Of a stretch of DNA of 64,000 nt, positions 16,156-24,819 are shown piece by piece; position 1 is the first letter of the stretch; every line of letters begins with the position of its first letter. Below the pieces are notes generated by a model that made no database searches, was not told the origin of the DNA, and worked only from the letters and a program-made list of their open reading frames with translations. Source of the DNA: Streptomyces sp. NBC_00289 (GTDB taxonomy: Bacteria; Actinomycetota; Actinomycetes; Streptomycetales; Streptomycetaceae); contig NZ_CP108046.1 in assembly GCF_041435115.1 (NCBI RefSeq), positions 5,704,001 through 5,768,000 of the forward strand, written 5' to 3'. Position numbers and translations under genes: made by a program.

Positions 16156-17334
16156 TCAGTCCCGCCCCAGCACCACCGTCCCCGCCGAGCAGAACCACCC
16201 GCCCGTGCCCGACGCCAGCCCGAGGCGTGGCAGGCTTCCGTCCGGGCGCCGGACCTGGCGTACACCGCCTTCCCCACGCAGCTGCCGTACCGCCTCCACC
16301 AGCAGGAACAGGCCCCGCATGCCCGGGTGTTGGGCCGACAGGCCGCCCCCGTCCGTGTTCACCGGCAGTTCCCCGCCCTCGACCCGCAGCCGGCCCTTCT
16401 CCACGAAGGCCCCGCCCTCGCCCTTCGCGCAGAAGCCCAGGTCCTCCAGCGTCACCAGGGTCATGTAGGTGAACGCGTCGTAGATCTCCGCGAAGTCCAT
16501 CTCCTGTGGTCGTACCCCGGCCCGCCGGAAGGCCAGCCGTCCGCTCACCGCCGCCGGGGACACCGTGAAGTCGTCCCACTCCGACATGCTCGCGTGCGAG
16601 ACGTGCTCGCCGGTGCCGAGGATCCACACCGGGGCCGTACGGCAGTCCCGTACGTACTCCTCGGCCGCGAGCAGGACCGCCGCCCCGCCGTCGGACCGCA
16701 GACAGCAGTGGAGCTTGGTGAAGGGGTCGGCGATCATCGGGCCGGACAGGACCTCGTCCACGGTGACCGGGTCCCGGAACATCGCCTCCGGGTTGAGGGC
16801 CGCGTTCGCCCGTGCCTGGACCGCCACCTCCGCGAGCTGCTCGATCGTCGTGCCGTACTCGATCATGTGCCGGCGGGCCGCCATGGCGTACTTGGAGACC
16901 AGCGTGTGGCCGTAGGGGACTTCGAACTGGAGGGGACCGCGGGCGCCGAAGGAGAGGTTTCCGGTCCGGCGGCCCGCCCTGATGTCGGCGCGGGCCGTCG
17001 AGCCGTAGACGAGGAGGACGGCGTTGGCGTGGCCGGCGGCGATCGCGTCCGCCGCGTGGGCCGCCATGACCTCCCAGGTGGAGCCGCCCACCGAGGTGGA
17101 GTCGACCCAGGTGGGGCGCAGGCCCAGGTACTCGGCGACCTCGACGGGGGCGAGAGTGCCCGTGCCGGCCGAGGCGAAGCCGTCGACGAGCCCGCGGTCC
17201 AGGCCGGAGTCGGTGAGCGCCCGGCGGGCCGCCTGGGCGTGCAGGGTGTAGGGGGTCGCGTCGTCCACGCGGCCGCAGTCGGAGAGGGCCACGCCGACGA
17301 TCGCGACGTCACGGCCGTTCGGTCCCGCCATCAT
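16156..17334 (-). CDS. Ltp/SCP-x-type thiolase or retro-aldolase
   Basis: A 392-residue thiolase-fold protein of the lipid-transfer-protein class used in actinobacterial steroid side-chain catabolism. Hallmarks are EIYDAFTYMTLVTLEDLGFC, KGEGGAF and NTDGGGLSAQ. The usual nucleophilic Cys region reads SVGGSTWEV, with no Cys, which is how Ltp aldolases that cleave beta-hydroxyacyl-CoA differ from true thiolases. Ltp aldolases work with a DUF35 partner; none is adjacent, but the DUF35 genes at 4532 and 24402 share its putative operator. It starts at the ATG of 17334 with no clear ribosome site and is divergent from the acyl-CoA dehydrogenase. Confidence 0.75.
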   Translation of the reverse strand: MMAGPNGRDVAIVGVALSDCGRVDDATPYTLHAQAARRALTDSGLDRGLVDGFASAGTGTLAPVEVAEYLGLRPTWVDSTSVGGSTWEVMAAHAADAIAAGHANAVLLVYGSTARADIRAGRRTGNLSFGARGPLQFEVPYGHTLVSKYAMAARRHMIEYGTTIEQLAEVAVQARANAALNPEAMFRDPVTVDEVLSGPMIADPFTKLHCCLRSDGGAAVLLAAEEYVRDCRTAPVWILGTGEHVSHASMSEWDDFTVSPAAVSGRLAFRRAGVRPQEMDFAEIYDAFTYMTLVTLEDLGFCAKGEGGAFVEKGRLRVEGGELPVNTDGGGLSAQHPGMRGLFLLVEAVRQLRGEGGVRQVRRPDGSLPRLGLASGTGGWFCSAGTVVLGRD

Positions 17335-17338
17335 GAAT

Positions 17339-17353
17339 CTGACGGTACATCAG
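17339..17353. promoter_or_regulatory. TetR-type operator (one mismatch)
   Basis: CTGACG-GTA-CATCAG lies 5 nt upstream of the thiolase start codon. With so short a leader, the site would cover the transcription start or ribosome-entry region. Confidence 0.6.
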
Positions 17354-17411
17354 ATGTCGGTGGCGGCGGCAGGTGTCGTACCTCTGGGCATCCCGGGCGG
17401 TCCGCCCTAAC

Positions 17412-17426
17412 ATGACGGGCCGTCAG
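17412..17426. promoter_or_regulatory. TetR-type operator (one mismatch)
   Basis: ATGACG-GGC-CGTCAG lies 18 nt upstream of the acyl-CoA dehydrogenase ATG and next to its ribosome site. It is the second of two sites in the 110-bp divergent promoter region. Confidence 0.6.
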
Positions 17427-17444
17427 ATCCGGAGGAGGTCCCCC

Positions 17445-18635
17445 ATGGACGCCGGCTTCACCGCCGAGCAGCACGAGATCCGCCGCACCCTCCGCGAACT
17501 GCTGCACAAGCGCTGCGGAACGGCGGCCGAGGTGCGGGCCGCCGTGGAGAGCCCCGCGGGCCACGACCCCGCACTCTGGGGCACCCTCGCCGGCCGGCTC
17601 GGGCTGCCCGGACTGGCCCTGCCCGAGGCGTACGGCGGTGTCGGCTGCTCCGTCACCGAGCTGTCCCTGGCCGGCGAGGAGACGGGCCGGTTCCTCCTCC
17701 CCTCGCCCCTGCTCGCCACCGCCGCACTCGCCGCGCCCCTGCTGCTCGCGCTGGGGACCGAGGCCCAGCGGGCCGAACTGCTCCCGCGGATCGCCTCCGG
17801 CGCGCTCACCGCCGCCCTGGCCGTGCCCGGGGCGCAGCTCGCCACCGTCCTCACGCTCACCGGCCCCAACACCGGCGACTGGGCCGGCGGCGGACGGGCG
17901 GGAGGCGTGCAGGCCCGGCGCGCGGGCGAGGGCTGGCGGCTGTACGGGGAGGTCGACCAGGTGCTCGACGGGCACAGCGCGGGTCTGCTGGTGGTCGCCG
18001 CCCACGCCGGCGGCTTCGCCCGGTCGCGCACCCTGCTCTTCCTGGTCCAGGGCGACGCGGAGGGACTCGTACGGGTGCGACGGACCGCGCTGGACGCGAC
18101 CCGCCCGCAGGCCCGTCTGCAACTACGCGACGTTCCGGCGGAGTTGCTGGGTGGCGGAGGGGGCGCGGAGGTCCTGGCCGGGCTCGCCCGGGTCGGTGAC
18201 GGCGCCGCCGCCCTGCTGGCCTGCGAGGCCGTCGGGGCCGCCGACCGGGCACTGGAACGGACCGTGGCCCACGTCCGGCAGCGCGAGCAGTTCGGGCGGG
18301 CGATCGGGTCCTTCCAGGCGGTGAAGCACCGGCTGGCCGACGTGTACGTGCAGGTACAGGCCGCGCGCTCGGCGGCCTACTACGCGGCCTGGGCCGCCGG
18401 AGGCGGGGAGCGGGTCGGCGCTCTGGCCCTCGCGCAGGCCCTGGAAGCGCTGCGCACCGCCGCCGCCGAGGGCATCCAGCTGCACGGCGGCATCGGGTTC
18501 ACCTGGGAGCACGAGGCCCATCTGTACTTCAAGCGCGCCAGCGGAGACGAACTGCTGTTCGGGCCGGTTCACCGGCTGCGGGAGCGGGCCGCCGCCGGAG
18601 CCCGTCTGTTCGAGACCCCGGAGGTGAGTGTGTGA
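17445..18635 (+). CDS. Acyl-CoA dehydrogenase
   Basis: A 396-residue FAD enzyme that introduces the 2,3-double bond into an acyl-CoA. The family layout is visible: N-terminal helical domain (LPEAYGGVGCSVTELSLAGEETGR), middle beta domain, then a C-terminal helical domain with REQFGRAIGSFQAVKHRLAD and the QLHGGIGFTWEHEAHLYFKR signature. In steroid catabolism such subunits may form heterotetramers; no second subunit is adjacent. GGAGG precedes the ATG. The stop overlaps the next gene by one base (TGATG). Control by the operator at 17412 is inferred. Confidence 0.85.
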   Translation: MDAGFTAEQHEIRRTLRELLHKRCGTAAEVRAAVESPAGHDPALWGTLAGRLGLPGLALPEAYGGVGCSVTELSLAGEETGRFLLPSPLLATAALAAPLLLALGTEAQRAELLPRIASGALTAALAVPGAQLATVLTLTGPNTGDWAGGGRAGGVQARRAGEGWRLYGEVDQVLDGHSAGLLVVAAHAGGFARSRTLLFLVQGDAEGLVRVRRTALDATRPQARLQLRDVPAELLGGGGGAEVLAGLARVGDGAAALLACEAVGAADRALERTVAHVRQREQFGRAIGSFQAVKHRLADVYVQVQAARSAAYYAAWAAGGGERVGALALAQALEALRTAAAEGIQLHGGIGFTWEHEAHLYFKRASGDELLFGPVHRLRERAAAGARLFETPEVSV

Positions 18636-19108
18636 TGGCTGTCGGCGTGCGTGTGGTGCAGAAGGTGTCCTCGACCCGCGGCTTCGCCAAGGTGGCGCCG
18701 TACGTCATTCCCGCGCTCGACCGCGCCGTGCACCGGCTCACGCGCGGAAAGGTGCTGCTCAGCGCGCAGATGCTACCGGGGATCGTGCTGACCTCGACCG
18801 GTGCGCGCAGCGGGCTCGCCCGACGGGCGCCGCTGGCCTGCATGCCCGAGGAGGGCGGGCGGAGCTGGATTCTCGTCGGGTCCAACTTCGGCCGGCCGGG
18901 CCACCCCGCCTGGACCCACAACCTCCTCGCCCGGCCCGAGGCCCGGATCAGCTGGAAGGGCGAGGACATCCCGGTCACCGCCCGGCTGCTGGAGGGGGAG
19001 GAGCGGGCGGCCGCCTGGCAGGCGGTGCTGCGCTTCTGGCCGCCGTACGCGACGTACCAGGCGCGGGTGGAGCGGGAGATCCGGCTCTTCAGGCTGGTAC
19101 GGAGCTGA
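18635..19108 (+). CDS. Deazaflavin (F420)-dependent nitroreductase-family protein
   Basis: A 157-residue protein of the Ddn/DUF385 split-barrel family, with the typical LTSTGARSGLARRAPLACMP and WILVGSNFGRPGHPAWTHNL segments that line the F420 pocket. Members reduce quinones, enones or nitro compounds with F420H2. It is coupled to the acyl-CoA dehydrogenase by a one-base overlap, so it probably performs a redox step on the same substrate. The F420 precursor enzyme FbiC is encoded at 48592. Confidence 0.85.
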   Translation: MAVGVRVVQKVSSTRGFAKVAPYVIPALDRAVHRLTRGKVLLSAQMLPGIVLTSTGARSGLARRAPLACMPEEGGRSWILVGSNFGRPGHPAWTHNLLARPEARISWKGEDIPVTARLLEGEERAAAWQAVLRFWPPYATYQARVEREIRLFRLVRS

Positions 19109-19166
19109 CCACCGGTCCGGCCCGTGCCGTCGGCCCGCCTCGCGACCAACCTCCCCCGGCAGCGCG

Positions 19167-19202
19167 GCAGGCGGTGGCTCACCGGAGTGAACCACCGCCT
19201 GC
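19167..19202. terminator. Bidirectional terminator hairpin
   Basis: An 11-bp stem (19167-19177 with 19192-19202) continues after one mismatch into TCAC/GTGA around a CGGA loop. It lies between the convergent Ddn-like and TetR genes and can serve both. Confidence 0.7.
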
Positions 19203-19239
19203 GAGACAGGACGTGGGGTCTGGAAAAAGGGAGGCAGGG

Positions 19240-19887
19240 CTACTTCGTCGGCTTCTTGCCGGTCACACCCAGGTACACCAACAGGGCCAGGTTCGGCTTG
19301 AGTTCGGCCTGCTTGACGCCCCAGGAGGAGAAGCCCTTCTGGTGCGAGGCGACCGCCGCGAGCATCGCGACCAGTGCGCCCGCGACCGCTCCCGGGTTCA
19401 CGTCCTTGTCGACCTTGCCCTTGGCCTGGAGTTCGGCGACGGAGTCCGCGAGGGAGTTGTTCACCGAGTTCAGGATCTTCATGCGGATCTTGTAGAACCG
19501 CTTGTCGCCCTCGGCCGCGCCGAGGTCGACGACCCTGAGAATCGCGTCGTTGCGGCGCCAGAACTCCAGGAATCCGTCCACGAGTTCCTGGGCGGTCTGC
19601 CAGCCGGCCTTGCCGACCCACGACCTGCCCGCGAGCAGCTCGGTCAACCCGGCGCCCTCGGTGGCCATTTGCTCGGCGATCTCCAGGACGGCGCCTTCGA
19701 CGTCCGGGAAGTACTGGTAGAAGGTGGCGGGCGAAGTGCCCGCCTTCCGGGCGACATCGATGACTTTGACGTCCCGGTAGGGGGAAGAGCTGAGCATCTC
19801 GCTGAGGCAGTCGAGCAGCTTCTGCCGGGTCGCCTGCCCACGCCGACCGGCCACGCGGCCGTCGACGGTACGCACTTGTCCTGTCAT
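19240..19887 (-). CDS. TetR-family regulator, likely master of the CTGACG-N3-CGTCAG regulon
   Basis: A 215-residue TetR repressor. The N-terminal HTH is clear (KVIDVARKAGTSPATFYQYF, then PDVEGAVLEIAEQM), followed by a helical ligand-binding domain. It ends in a basic KKPTK tail. A relaxed copy of the palindrome (CTGTCA-TGC-CGTCAG) overlaps its start codon, suggesting autoregulation. It sits among genes carrying the same palindrome and is the only TetR in the window, so I infer it is their repressor, released by a pathway intermediate such as an acyl-CoA. The orthologous region in S. coelicolor also has a TetR gene near kbpA-afsK, as far as I recall. Confidence 0.8.
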   Translation of the reverse strand: MTGQVRTVDGRVAGRRGQATRQKLLDCLSEMLSSSPYRDVKVIDVARKAGTSPATFYQYFPDVEGAVLEIAEQMATEGAGLTELLAGRSWVGKAGWQTAQELVDGFLEFWRRNDAILRVVDLGAAEGDKRFYKIRMKILNSVNNSLADSVAELQAKGKVDKDVNPGAVAGALVAMLAAVASHQKGFSSWGVKQAELKPNLALLVYLGVTGKKPTK

Positions 19888-19895
19888 GCCGTCAG
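19881..19895. promoter_or_regulatory. Putative TetR autoregulatory operator (weak)
   Basis: CTGTCA-TGC-CGTCAG has one perfect half-site and a left half with two mismatches. It covers the ATG (19887-19885) of the TetR gene, a position that would block transcription or translation start. Confidence 0.45.
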
Positions 19896-20009
19896 CTTAC
19901 CGAGGGGTGATCGGAGCGCGATTCGGCCGACTGCAAATGGGGTGTGGGGGTGTGTGCGGGGCGGTACGCCTGGTCTGCGAGGTGCGGGAGTCGCCGTTAC
20001 GTTGTGAGC

Positions 20010-20741
20010 ATGGCCGAAAACAGGGCATCCGCGTACGGAGAGGGCGTCCCCTGCTGGATCGACGCCCAGCTTCCCGATCCGGCGGCGGGCAGGCGGTTCT
20101 ACGGCGAGCTCTTCGGGTGGACCTTCGAGGAGCGGCCGGAGGTGCCGGGATCGCCCGTGTGGGCGCTGCGGGACGGCGAGCCCGTCGGCGCGCTCGCCCG
20201 CAAGGCGGACGGCCGTATGCCCACCGTCTGGACGGTGTACTTCGCGACCCCGGACGCCGTGGGGCTGGCCCGCCGGATCGCCGCGGTCGGCGGGCAGGTC
20301 GTCACGGCGCCCGTGCCGGTCGGCGAACTGGGCACGGCCGGGCTGGCCGCCGACCCGGAGGGTGCCGTCTTCGGCCTCTGGCAGCCGGGCGGCCATCCCG
20401 GCTTCGGCAAGCGGCACGAGCCGGGCACCTTCGCCTGGGCCGAGCTGTACGCGCGGGACACCGAGACCGCCAACGCCTTCTACGGCGAGCTCTTCCACGA
20501 CGCGCTGTTCGGGCCGGACGCCGAGCCCGACTTCGGCCGCGCGACCGTCTCCGACGTGTTCCCGGCGGAGATGCCGCCGCATTTCCTCGTCCACTTCCGG
20601 GTCGAGGACTGCGAGGCCGCTCTCGGGACGGCGCAGCGGCTCGGCGGGCGGGTCCAGGTACCGCCTTTCGAAGCTTCGTACGGAAAGGTGGCCGTGATCT
20701 CGGACAATCAGGGGGCGTCGTTCGCGGTTCTCCAGCGCTGA
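20010..20741 (+). CDS. kbpA: VOC/glyoxalase-fold protein, probable AfsK-binding protein KbpA
   Basis: A 243-residue protein made of two VOC domains (first from PCWIDAQLPDPAAGRRFYGE, second from FAWAELYARDTETANAFYGE). The canonical metal ligands are not obvious, so it may be a binding protein rather than an enzyme. It lies directly upstream of afsK on the same strand. In S. coelicolor the gene just upstream of afsK encodes KbpA, which binds unphosphorylated AfsK and inhibits its autophosphorylation; position and size agree. The ATG at 20010 is the natural family start. No copy of the TetR palindrome precedes it. Confidence 0.65.
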   Translation: MAENRASAYGEGVPCWIDAQLPDPAAGRRFYGELFGWTFEERPEVPGSPVWALRDGEPVGALARKADGRMPTVWTVYFATPDAVGLARRIAAVGGQVVTAPVPVGELGTAGLAADPEGAVFGLWQPGGHPGFGKRHEPGTFAWAELYARDTETANAFYGELFHDALFGPDAEPDFGRATVSDVFPAEMPPHFLVHFRVEDCEAALGTAQRLGGRVQVPPFEASYGKVAVISDNQGASFAVLQR

Positions 20742-20920
20742 ACGGCGGAGTTATGTTCGCATATACGGCGAGACACCCCGGTTTTCCCCCGAGTTCGCAA
20801 CCTGTGCCCCGGGCAGGAAGAATCGGGGTGCGTGCCGCCATGGCGGTGCGGTGGTGAGACGCTGCACGGGGTCGCGTACATATGTGGGTGGCGCGGCTCG
20901 TACGGGGAGGTGGCAGGCAA

Positions 20921-23269
20921 GTGGTGGATCAGCTGACGCAGCACGATCCGCGGCGGATCGGGCCGTTCGAGGTGCTGGGACGGCTGGGTGCCGGCGGCAT
21001 GGGGCTGGTCTATCTCGCGCGCTCGGCGTCCGGCCGGCGCGTGGCGATCAAGACGGTCCGGACGGAGCTCGCCGAGGACCAGCTCTTCCGCGTCCGTTTC
21101 ACGCGTGAGGTCGAGGCCGCGCGCGCGGTCTCCGGCTTCTACACGGCGGCCGTGGTCGACGCCGATCCGCGGGCGGCGGTGCCGTGGCTGGCGACCGCGT
21201 ACGTTCCCGCGCCCTCCCTCGAGGAAATAGTGAACGAGTGCGGGCCGATGCCCGCCCAGGCGGTGCGCTGGCTGGCCGCCGGCGTCGCCGAGGCGTTGCA
21301 GTCGATCCACGGCGCGGGGCTCGTCCACCGTGACCTGAAGCCCTCGAACGTCCTGGTGGTCGAGGACGGGCCGCGGGTCATCGACTTCGGCATCGCCTCC
21401 GGCGTCTCGAACACACGTCTGACGATGACGAACGTCGCCGTCGGCACGCCCGCCTACATGTCCCCGGAGCAGGCGAAGGACTCGCGCAGCGTCACGGGCG
21501 CGAGTGACGTCTTCTCGCTCGGCTCCATGCTCGTGTTCGCCGCCACCGGACACGCCCCCTTCCACGGCGCGAACCCCGTCGAGACGGTGTTCATGCTGCT
21601 GCGCGAGGGCCCCGACCTGGAGGGCCTGCCCGACGAGCTCCGCCCGCTGATCGAGTCCTGCATGCAGATGGAGGCGACGGGCCGCCCCAACCCGGCCGAC
21701 CTCCAGGCCCAGCTCGCCCCGCACCTCTTCGGCTCCGGCTCCGACGACAGCGGTACGGCGTCCGCGTGGCTGCCCGAGCGCGCGGTGACCCTGATCGAGA
21801 CCCGCCGCGGCGGCCGTCCCGCGCTGCAGCCCGCCCAGGGTGGCCGTGGCGGCGTCCGGGTCGCACCCGTACCGCCCCCGCCGTCGCGCGACCCCGTGAT
21901 CCCGGCGCCCGTGCCCGTGGGAGCCCCCGACGCCGGGCCCGTGCGGCTGGCCGGCGCCCAGGTGCCGATCGGGCCCGGACCCCGCGTCGTCGACGCCCGC
22001 GCCGCCGCCGTGAAGGCGCCGCCGCCGGAGGCCGGCCTGGCCGCCTCCTGGTCCAGGCCCCGCCCCGGCGTCAACGGCACGGACGGTGCCGTGGGCCCTG
22101 CCGTACCGGCGCCGCCGCCGGTGGCCCCGGAGACCGCGGCCGGCTGGCGCCCGTGGCGGTTCCGGATGTCGAACGACGTGTGGGGCACCCCCTCGGTCGC
22201 CGGCGACCTCGTCTACGTCACCTCCTTCGAGGTGCACGCCCTCGACGTCGGCACCGGCCGCCGCCGCTTCAAGACACGGGACGTGGCCTGGTCGATGGCG
22301 GTCGCGGACGGCCGTATCCACGCCTCCGACGGGCCCACCCTGTTCGCCCTGGAGGCCCGCGAGGGCGCCGACCTGTGGCGGCTGTCGACGGACGCCTGGG
22401 TGTACTCGCTGAAGGCGGACCGGGGGACCGTGGTCACCGGGACCCGCGGCGGCGGCGTACAGGCCTGGGAGGCCGGCAGCGGCCAGAAGCGGTGGGAGCT
22501 CACCGGCGTCCAGACCGACTTCGAGTCCCCGGAGGCCGGACCGACCCTCCACGACGGCACCGTGTACGTCTGGCAGGACGCCCGGCTGCGCGCCCTGGAC
22601 GCCCGTTCGGGTGAGGAGCGCTGGTCGTACCCGATCGGCGACGCGGCCTCCTGCGGTGGCGTGCCGGTGCGGGTGGCGCCCGCGCCCGACGGCTACGTCT
22701 ACGTCTCCGCGGGCACCCGCGTGCTGGCCGTCGACGCGGCGAGCGGCCACGTCCGCTGGCACTTCGAGGCCCCGGCCGCCTTCCTGTGCGCGCCGACGTA
22801 CGTGCCGGGCCCCGCGGTCACCGGCGGCGGCATCTACCTCGCCGACTACCTCGGCACGGTGTACGCCCTGGACGCCACCGACGGCCGCGACCGCTGGCGC
22901 ATCGCGACCGAGTCCCGGGCGTCGGTCGACTCGGTCCTGGTGGCGGCGGGACACGTGCACGTGGGCAGCGGAAAGGGCCTCTACACCCTGGACGCCGTCA
23001 CCGGCACCCCCAAGTGGCGCTTCCAGGCGGGCGGCGACATCGTCGGCGCCCCCGCGGTGGCCGAGGGCCGCATCCACTTCGGCTCGACGGACCACCTGCT
23101 GTACACGCTGAAGGCCGACGACGGTCGCCTGAGATGGAAGCTGGCGACCGGCGGGGAGATCACCGGCTCCCCGGTCGTCAAGGACGGCGTGGTCTACGCG
23201 TGCAGCAAGGACCGCTGCGTGTACGCCCTGGACGCCGAGAAGGGCACGGGCACGGCACGGACGGCCTGA
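20921..23269 (+). CDS. afsK: AfsK serine/threonine protein kinase with PQQ-like beta-propeller
   Basis: A 782-residue kinase. Residues 1-270 hold a Hanks-type catalytic domain: glycine loop GRLGAGGMGLVYLA, HRDLKPSN catalytic loop, DFGIA and the activation segment with TPAYMSPEQAKD. After a Pro-rich linker, residues 400-782 form PQQ-type WD-like propeller repeats (ALDVGTGRRRF, LDATDGRDRWRI, LDAVTGTPKWRF). This is the architecture and sequence style of AfsK, which autophosphorylates and phosphorylates the antibiotic regulator AfsR (encoded at 29062). The GTG at 20921 sits behind GGGGAGGTGG; an upstream ATG at 20882 is less likely. It lacks a clear membrane anchor. Confidence 0.88.
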   Translation: MVDQLTQHDPRRIGPFEVLGRLGAGGMGLVYLARSASGRRVAIKTVRTELAEDQLFRVRFTREVEAARAVSGFYTAAVVDADPRAAVPWLATAYVPAPSLEEIVNECGPMPAQAVRWLAAGVAEALQSIHGAGLVHRDLKPSNVLVVEDGPRVIDFGIASGVSNTRLTMTNVAVGTPAYMSPEQAKDSRSVTGASDVFSLGSMLVFAATGHAPFHGANPVETVFMLLREGPDLEGLPDELRPLIESCMQMEATGRPNPADLQAQLAPHLFGSGSDDSGTASAWLPERAVTLIETRRGGRPALQPAQGGRGGVRVAPVPPPPSRDPVIPAPVPVGAPDAGPVRLAGAQVPIGPGPRVVDARAAAVKAPPPEAGLAASWSRPRPGVNGTDGAVGPAVPAPPPVAPETAAGWRPWRFRMSNDVWGTPSVAGDLVYVTSFEVHALDVGTGRRRFKTRDVAWSMAVADGRIHASDGPTLFALEAREGADLWRLSTDAWVYSLKADRGTVVTGTRGGGVQAWEAGSGQKRWELTGVQTDFESPEAGPTLHDGTVYVWQDARLRALDARSGEERWSYPIGDAASCGGVPVRVAPAPDGYVYVSAGTRVLAVDAASGHVRWHFEAPAAFLCAPTYVPGPAVTGGGIYLADYLGTVYALDATDGRDRWRIATESRASVDSVLVAAGHVHVGSGKGLYTLDAVTGTPKWRFQAGGDIVGAPAVAEGRIHFGSTDHLLYTLKADDGRLRWKLATGGEITGSPVVKDGVVYACSKDRCVYALDAEKGTGTARTA

Positions 23270-23293
23270 CGCCGGGTCCCGGTCATTCGGCTG

Positions 23294-23336
23294 CCTGACG
23301 CCGGGCCCGTCACACGGTGACGGACCCGGCGTCAGG
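23294..23336 (+). terminator. afsK terminator, 20-bp stem
   Basis: Bases 23294-23313 pair with 23317-23336 with one mismatch over a 3-nt loop, 25 nt after the afsK stop codon. It probably ends transcription of afsK before the convergent hydratase operon. Confidence 0.75.
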
Positions 23337-23339
23337 CAC

Positions 23340-23634
23340 GCGGTGACGGCGGCCCGGCGGCGCGCCGACTCTGCGTTCCGGCGGCCCGGCGGCCCGGCGG
23401 CCCGGCTGTCGGGGTTCGCGCGGCGCGTGCACCGTCACGCGGTGACGGTGGCGCGCCGACTTCGGATCCGGCGGCGTGCCGAGCCTGCGGCCCGGTTGCC
23501 CGGCGGCCCAGGGGCGCGCCGACTCTGCGTTCCGGCGGCCCGGCCGCCCCGGCAGTCGGGGGTCCCGCGGCGCGGGTTGCCGGCCGCGTCGGATCGTCGG
23601 CGTCGCCCGTCCGGCGCAGTGGCCGGACGTGGTT
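23340..23634. repeat. Degenerate GC-rich repeats, no gene
   Basis: The words GCGCGCCGACTCTGCGTTCC and GGCGGCCCGGC recur (about 23362 and 23514, with a diverged copy near 23453), together with CGCGGTGACGG units. The stretch lies between the convergent afsK and hydratase genes. I see no coding signal. Confidence 0.55.
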
Positions 23635-24405
23635 TCACCGCAGCCTGAACTCGCGTCCCCGCTCCCGGAACAGGTCGGCCTGTCGGCCGGCCGGCAGGTT
23701 CCCGAGCGAGATCAGGTGCGGGGCCTGCGCGAACCCGTGCGCCAGCGCGGCCTCCTTCGCCGCCCACAGGGCGCGCACGGTTCCCTGGACGGCCTCGGTC
23801 GGACAGCCGGCGATGACCTCGGCGCACCTCCGCGCCGCCGCCAACGCGCCGCCTTCCTCGGTGAGTTCGGACACGAACCCGATGTCGTGGGCGCGCCGCG
23901 CCGACATCCGCTCGGCGGTGCCCATCAGCGCCATCCGCGCGGCCTCCCCGAAGGGCATCGACTGCGCCATCAGGACGGACTCGTACGCGCTGACCATCCC
24001 GTACGTGGTGTGCGGGTCGAAGAAGGTGGCCGTCGGGTCGGCGACGACGAACTCCGACTCCCCGAGAAGGTAGAAGGCGCCGCCGCAGGCCATCCCGCGC
24101 ACGGCGGCGACGACCGGCTTCCACAGGTCGTTCGCCTTCGGGCCGACCCGCAGCAGCGGATCGTCGGCCATGTACGGCGAGTTCGGCTGCGGTACGACCG
24201 CGTCCCGGTCGATCCCTGTGCAGAACGCCCGCTCCCCGGCCCCGGTCAGCACCACCGCCCGCACCGAGTCGTCGAACCGCAACGCCCGCCAGACGTCCAC
24301 GAGTTCGTCCCGCATGCCCAGGTCGATGGCGTTCAGCCGCTCAGGCCGGTCGAGGGTGACGACGGCGACACCGGTGTCCTTGTCGGCGCCGACCCGCACG
24401 CTCAT
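23635..24405 (-). CDS. Enoyl-CoA hydratase/isomerase family protein
   Basis: A 256-residue crotonase-fold protein. The family core is present: VVTLDRPERLNAIDLGMRDE, then VVLTGAGERAFCTGIDRDAV for the first oxyanion-hole strand and AAVRGMACGGAFYLLGESEF for the second. A Glu usual at the hydratase active site is not clearly conserved, so hydration is likely but not certain. The ATG at 24405 overlaps the DUF35 stop codon in ATGA, so it is the third gene of a thiolase-DUF35-hydratase operon under the operators at 26000 and 26027. Confidence 0.82.
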   Translation of the reverse strand: MSVRVGADKDTGVAVVTLDRPERLNAIDLGMRDELVDVWRALRFDDSVRAVVLTGAGERAFCTGIDRDAVVPQPNSPYMADDPLLRVGPKANDLWKPVVAAVRGMACGGAFYLLGESEFVVADPTATFFDPHTTYGMVSAYESVLMAQSMPFGEAARMALMGTAERMSARRAHDIGFVSELTEEGGALAAARRCAEVIAGCPTEAVQGTVRALWAAKEAALAHGFAQAPHLISLGNLPAGRQADLFRERGREFRLR

Positions 24406-24818
24406 GACCGCTCCAGGACCCACTGGGGAAGCCCGTCCGGGGTGAAGACGACGTGCACCCGGGCGCCGATGCGCAGGCGCGCGGGGGACACGGAGTCCAG
24501 ACGCGCCCCCGCCTCGGCGACCAGGTTCCCGACGAGCCGTATGCGGGGCAGGTCGGCCAGCTCGACCACGACGACGTTGTACGGCGCCTGCTCCGCGTAG
24601 TCCGGCAGGAGCGGCGGGTGGGGGAGGACGTAGGACCAGATGCGGCCACGCCCGTCGACACGCTGCCAGTCGCTGTCGAAGGACGCGCAGCGCGGGCAGC
24701 AGGGCCGGGGCGGGAAGCGGGGTTCCCCGCAGTCGGCGCAGGCATGGACGCGGAGTTCGCCCTGGGCGGCGTACCGCCAGAAGGGGGCACCGTCGGTGTC
24801 GGTGAGCGGCTGGAGCAT
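24402..24818 (-). CDS. DUF35 OB-fold/zinc-ribbon protein
   Basis: A 138-residue DUF35 protein: an N-terminal zinc ribbon (CADC and CPRC) and an OB-fold (VDGRGRIWSYVLPHPPLLPD, ADLPRIRLVGNLVA). It begins one base after the thiolase stop with GGAG in the junction. In Mycobacterium and related steroid degraders the DUF35 domain of ChsH2 forms a complex with the thiolase-fold aldolase Ltp2. Direct adjacency here supports an equivalent thiolase/DUF35 complex acting on an acyl-CoA. Confidence 0.85.
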   Translation of the reverse strand: MLQPLTDTDGAPFWRYAAQGELRVHACADCGEPRFPPRPCCPRCASFDSDWQRVDGRGRIWSYVLPHPPLLPDYAEQAPYNVVVVELADLPRIRLVGNLVAEAGARLDSVSPARLRIGARVHVVFTPDGLPQWVLERS

Positions 24819-24819
24819 C

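Noticed and set aside
23294..23336. Extra CTGACG...CGTCA-like site after afsK
   Set aside because: Half-sites are 7 bp apart and lie in a long terminator stem, not upstream of a gene.
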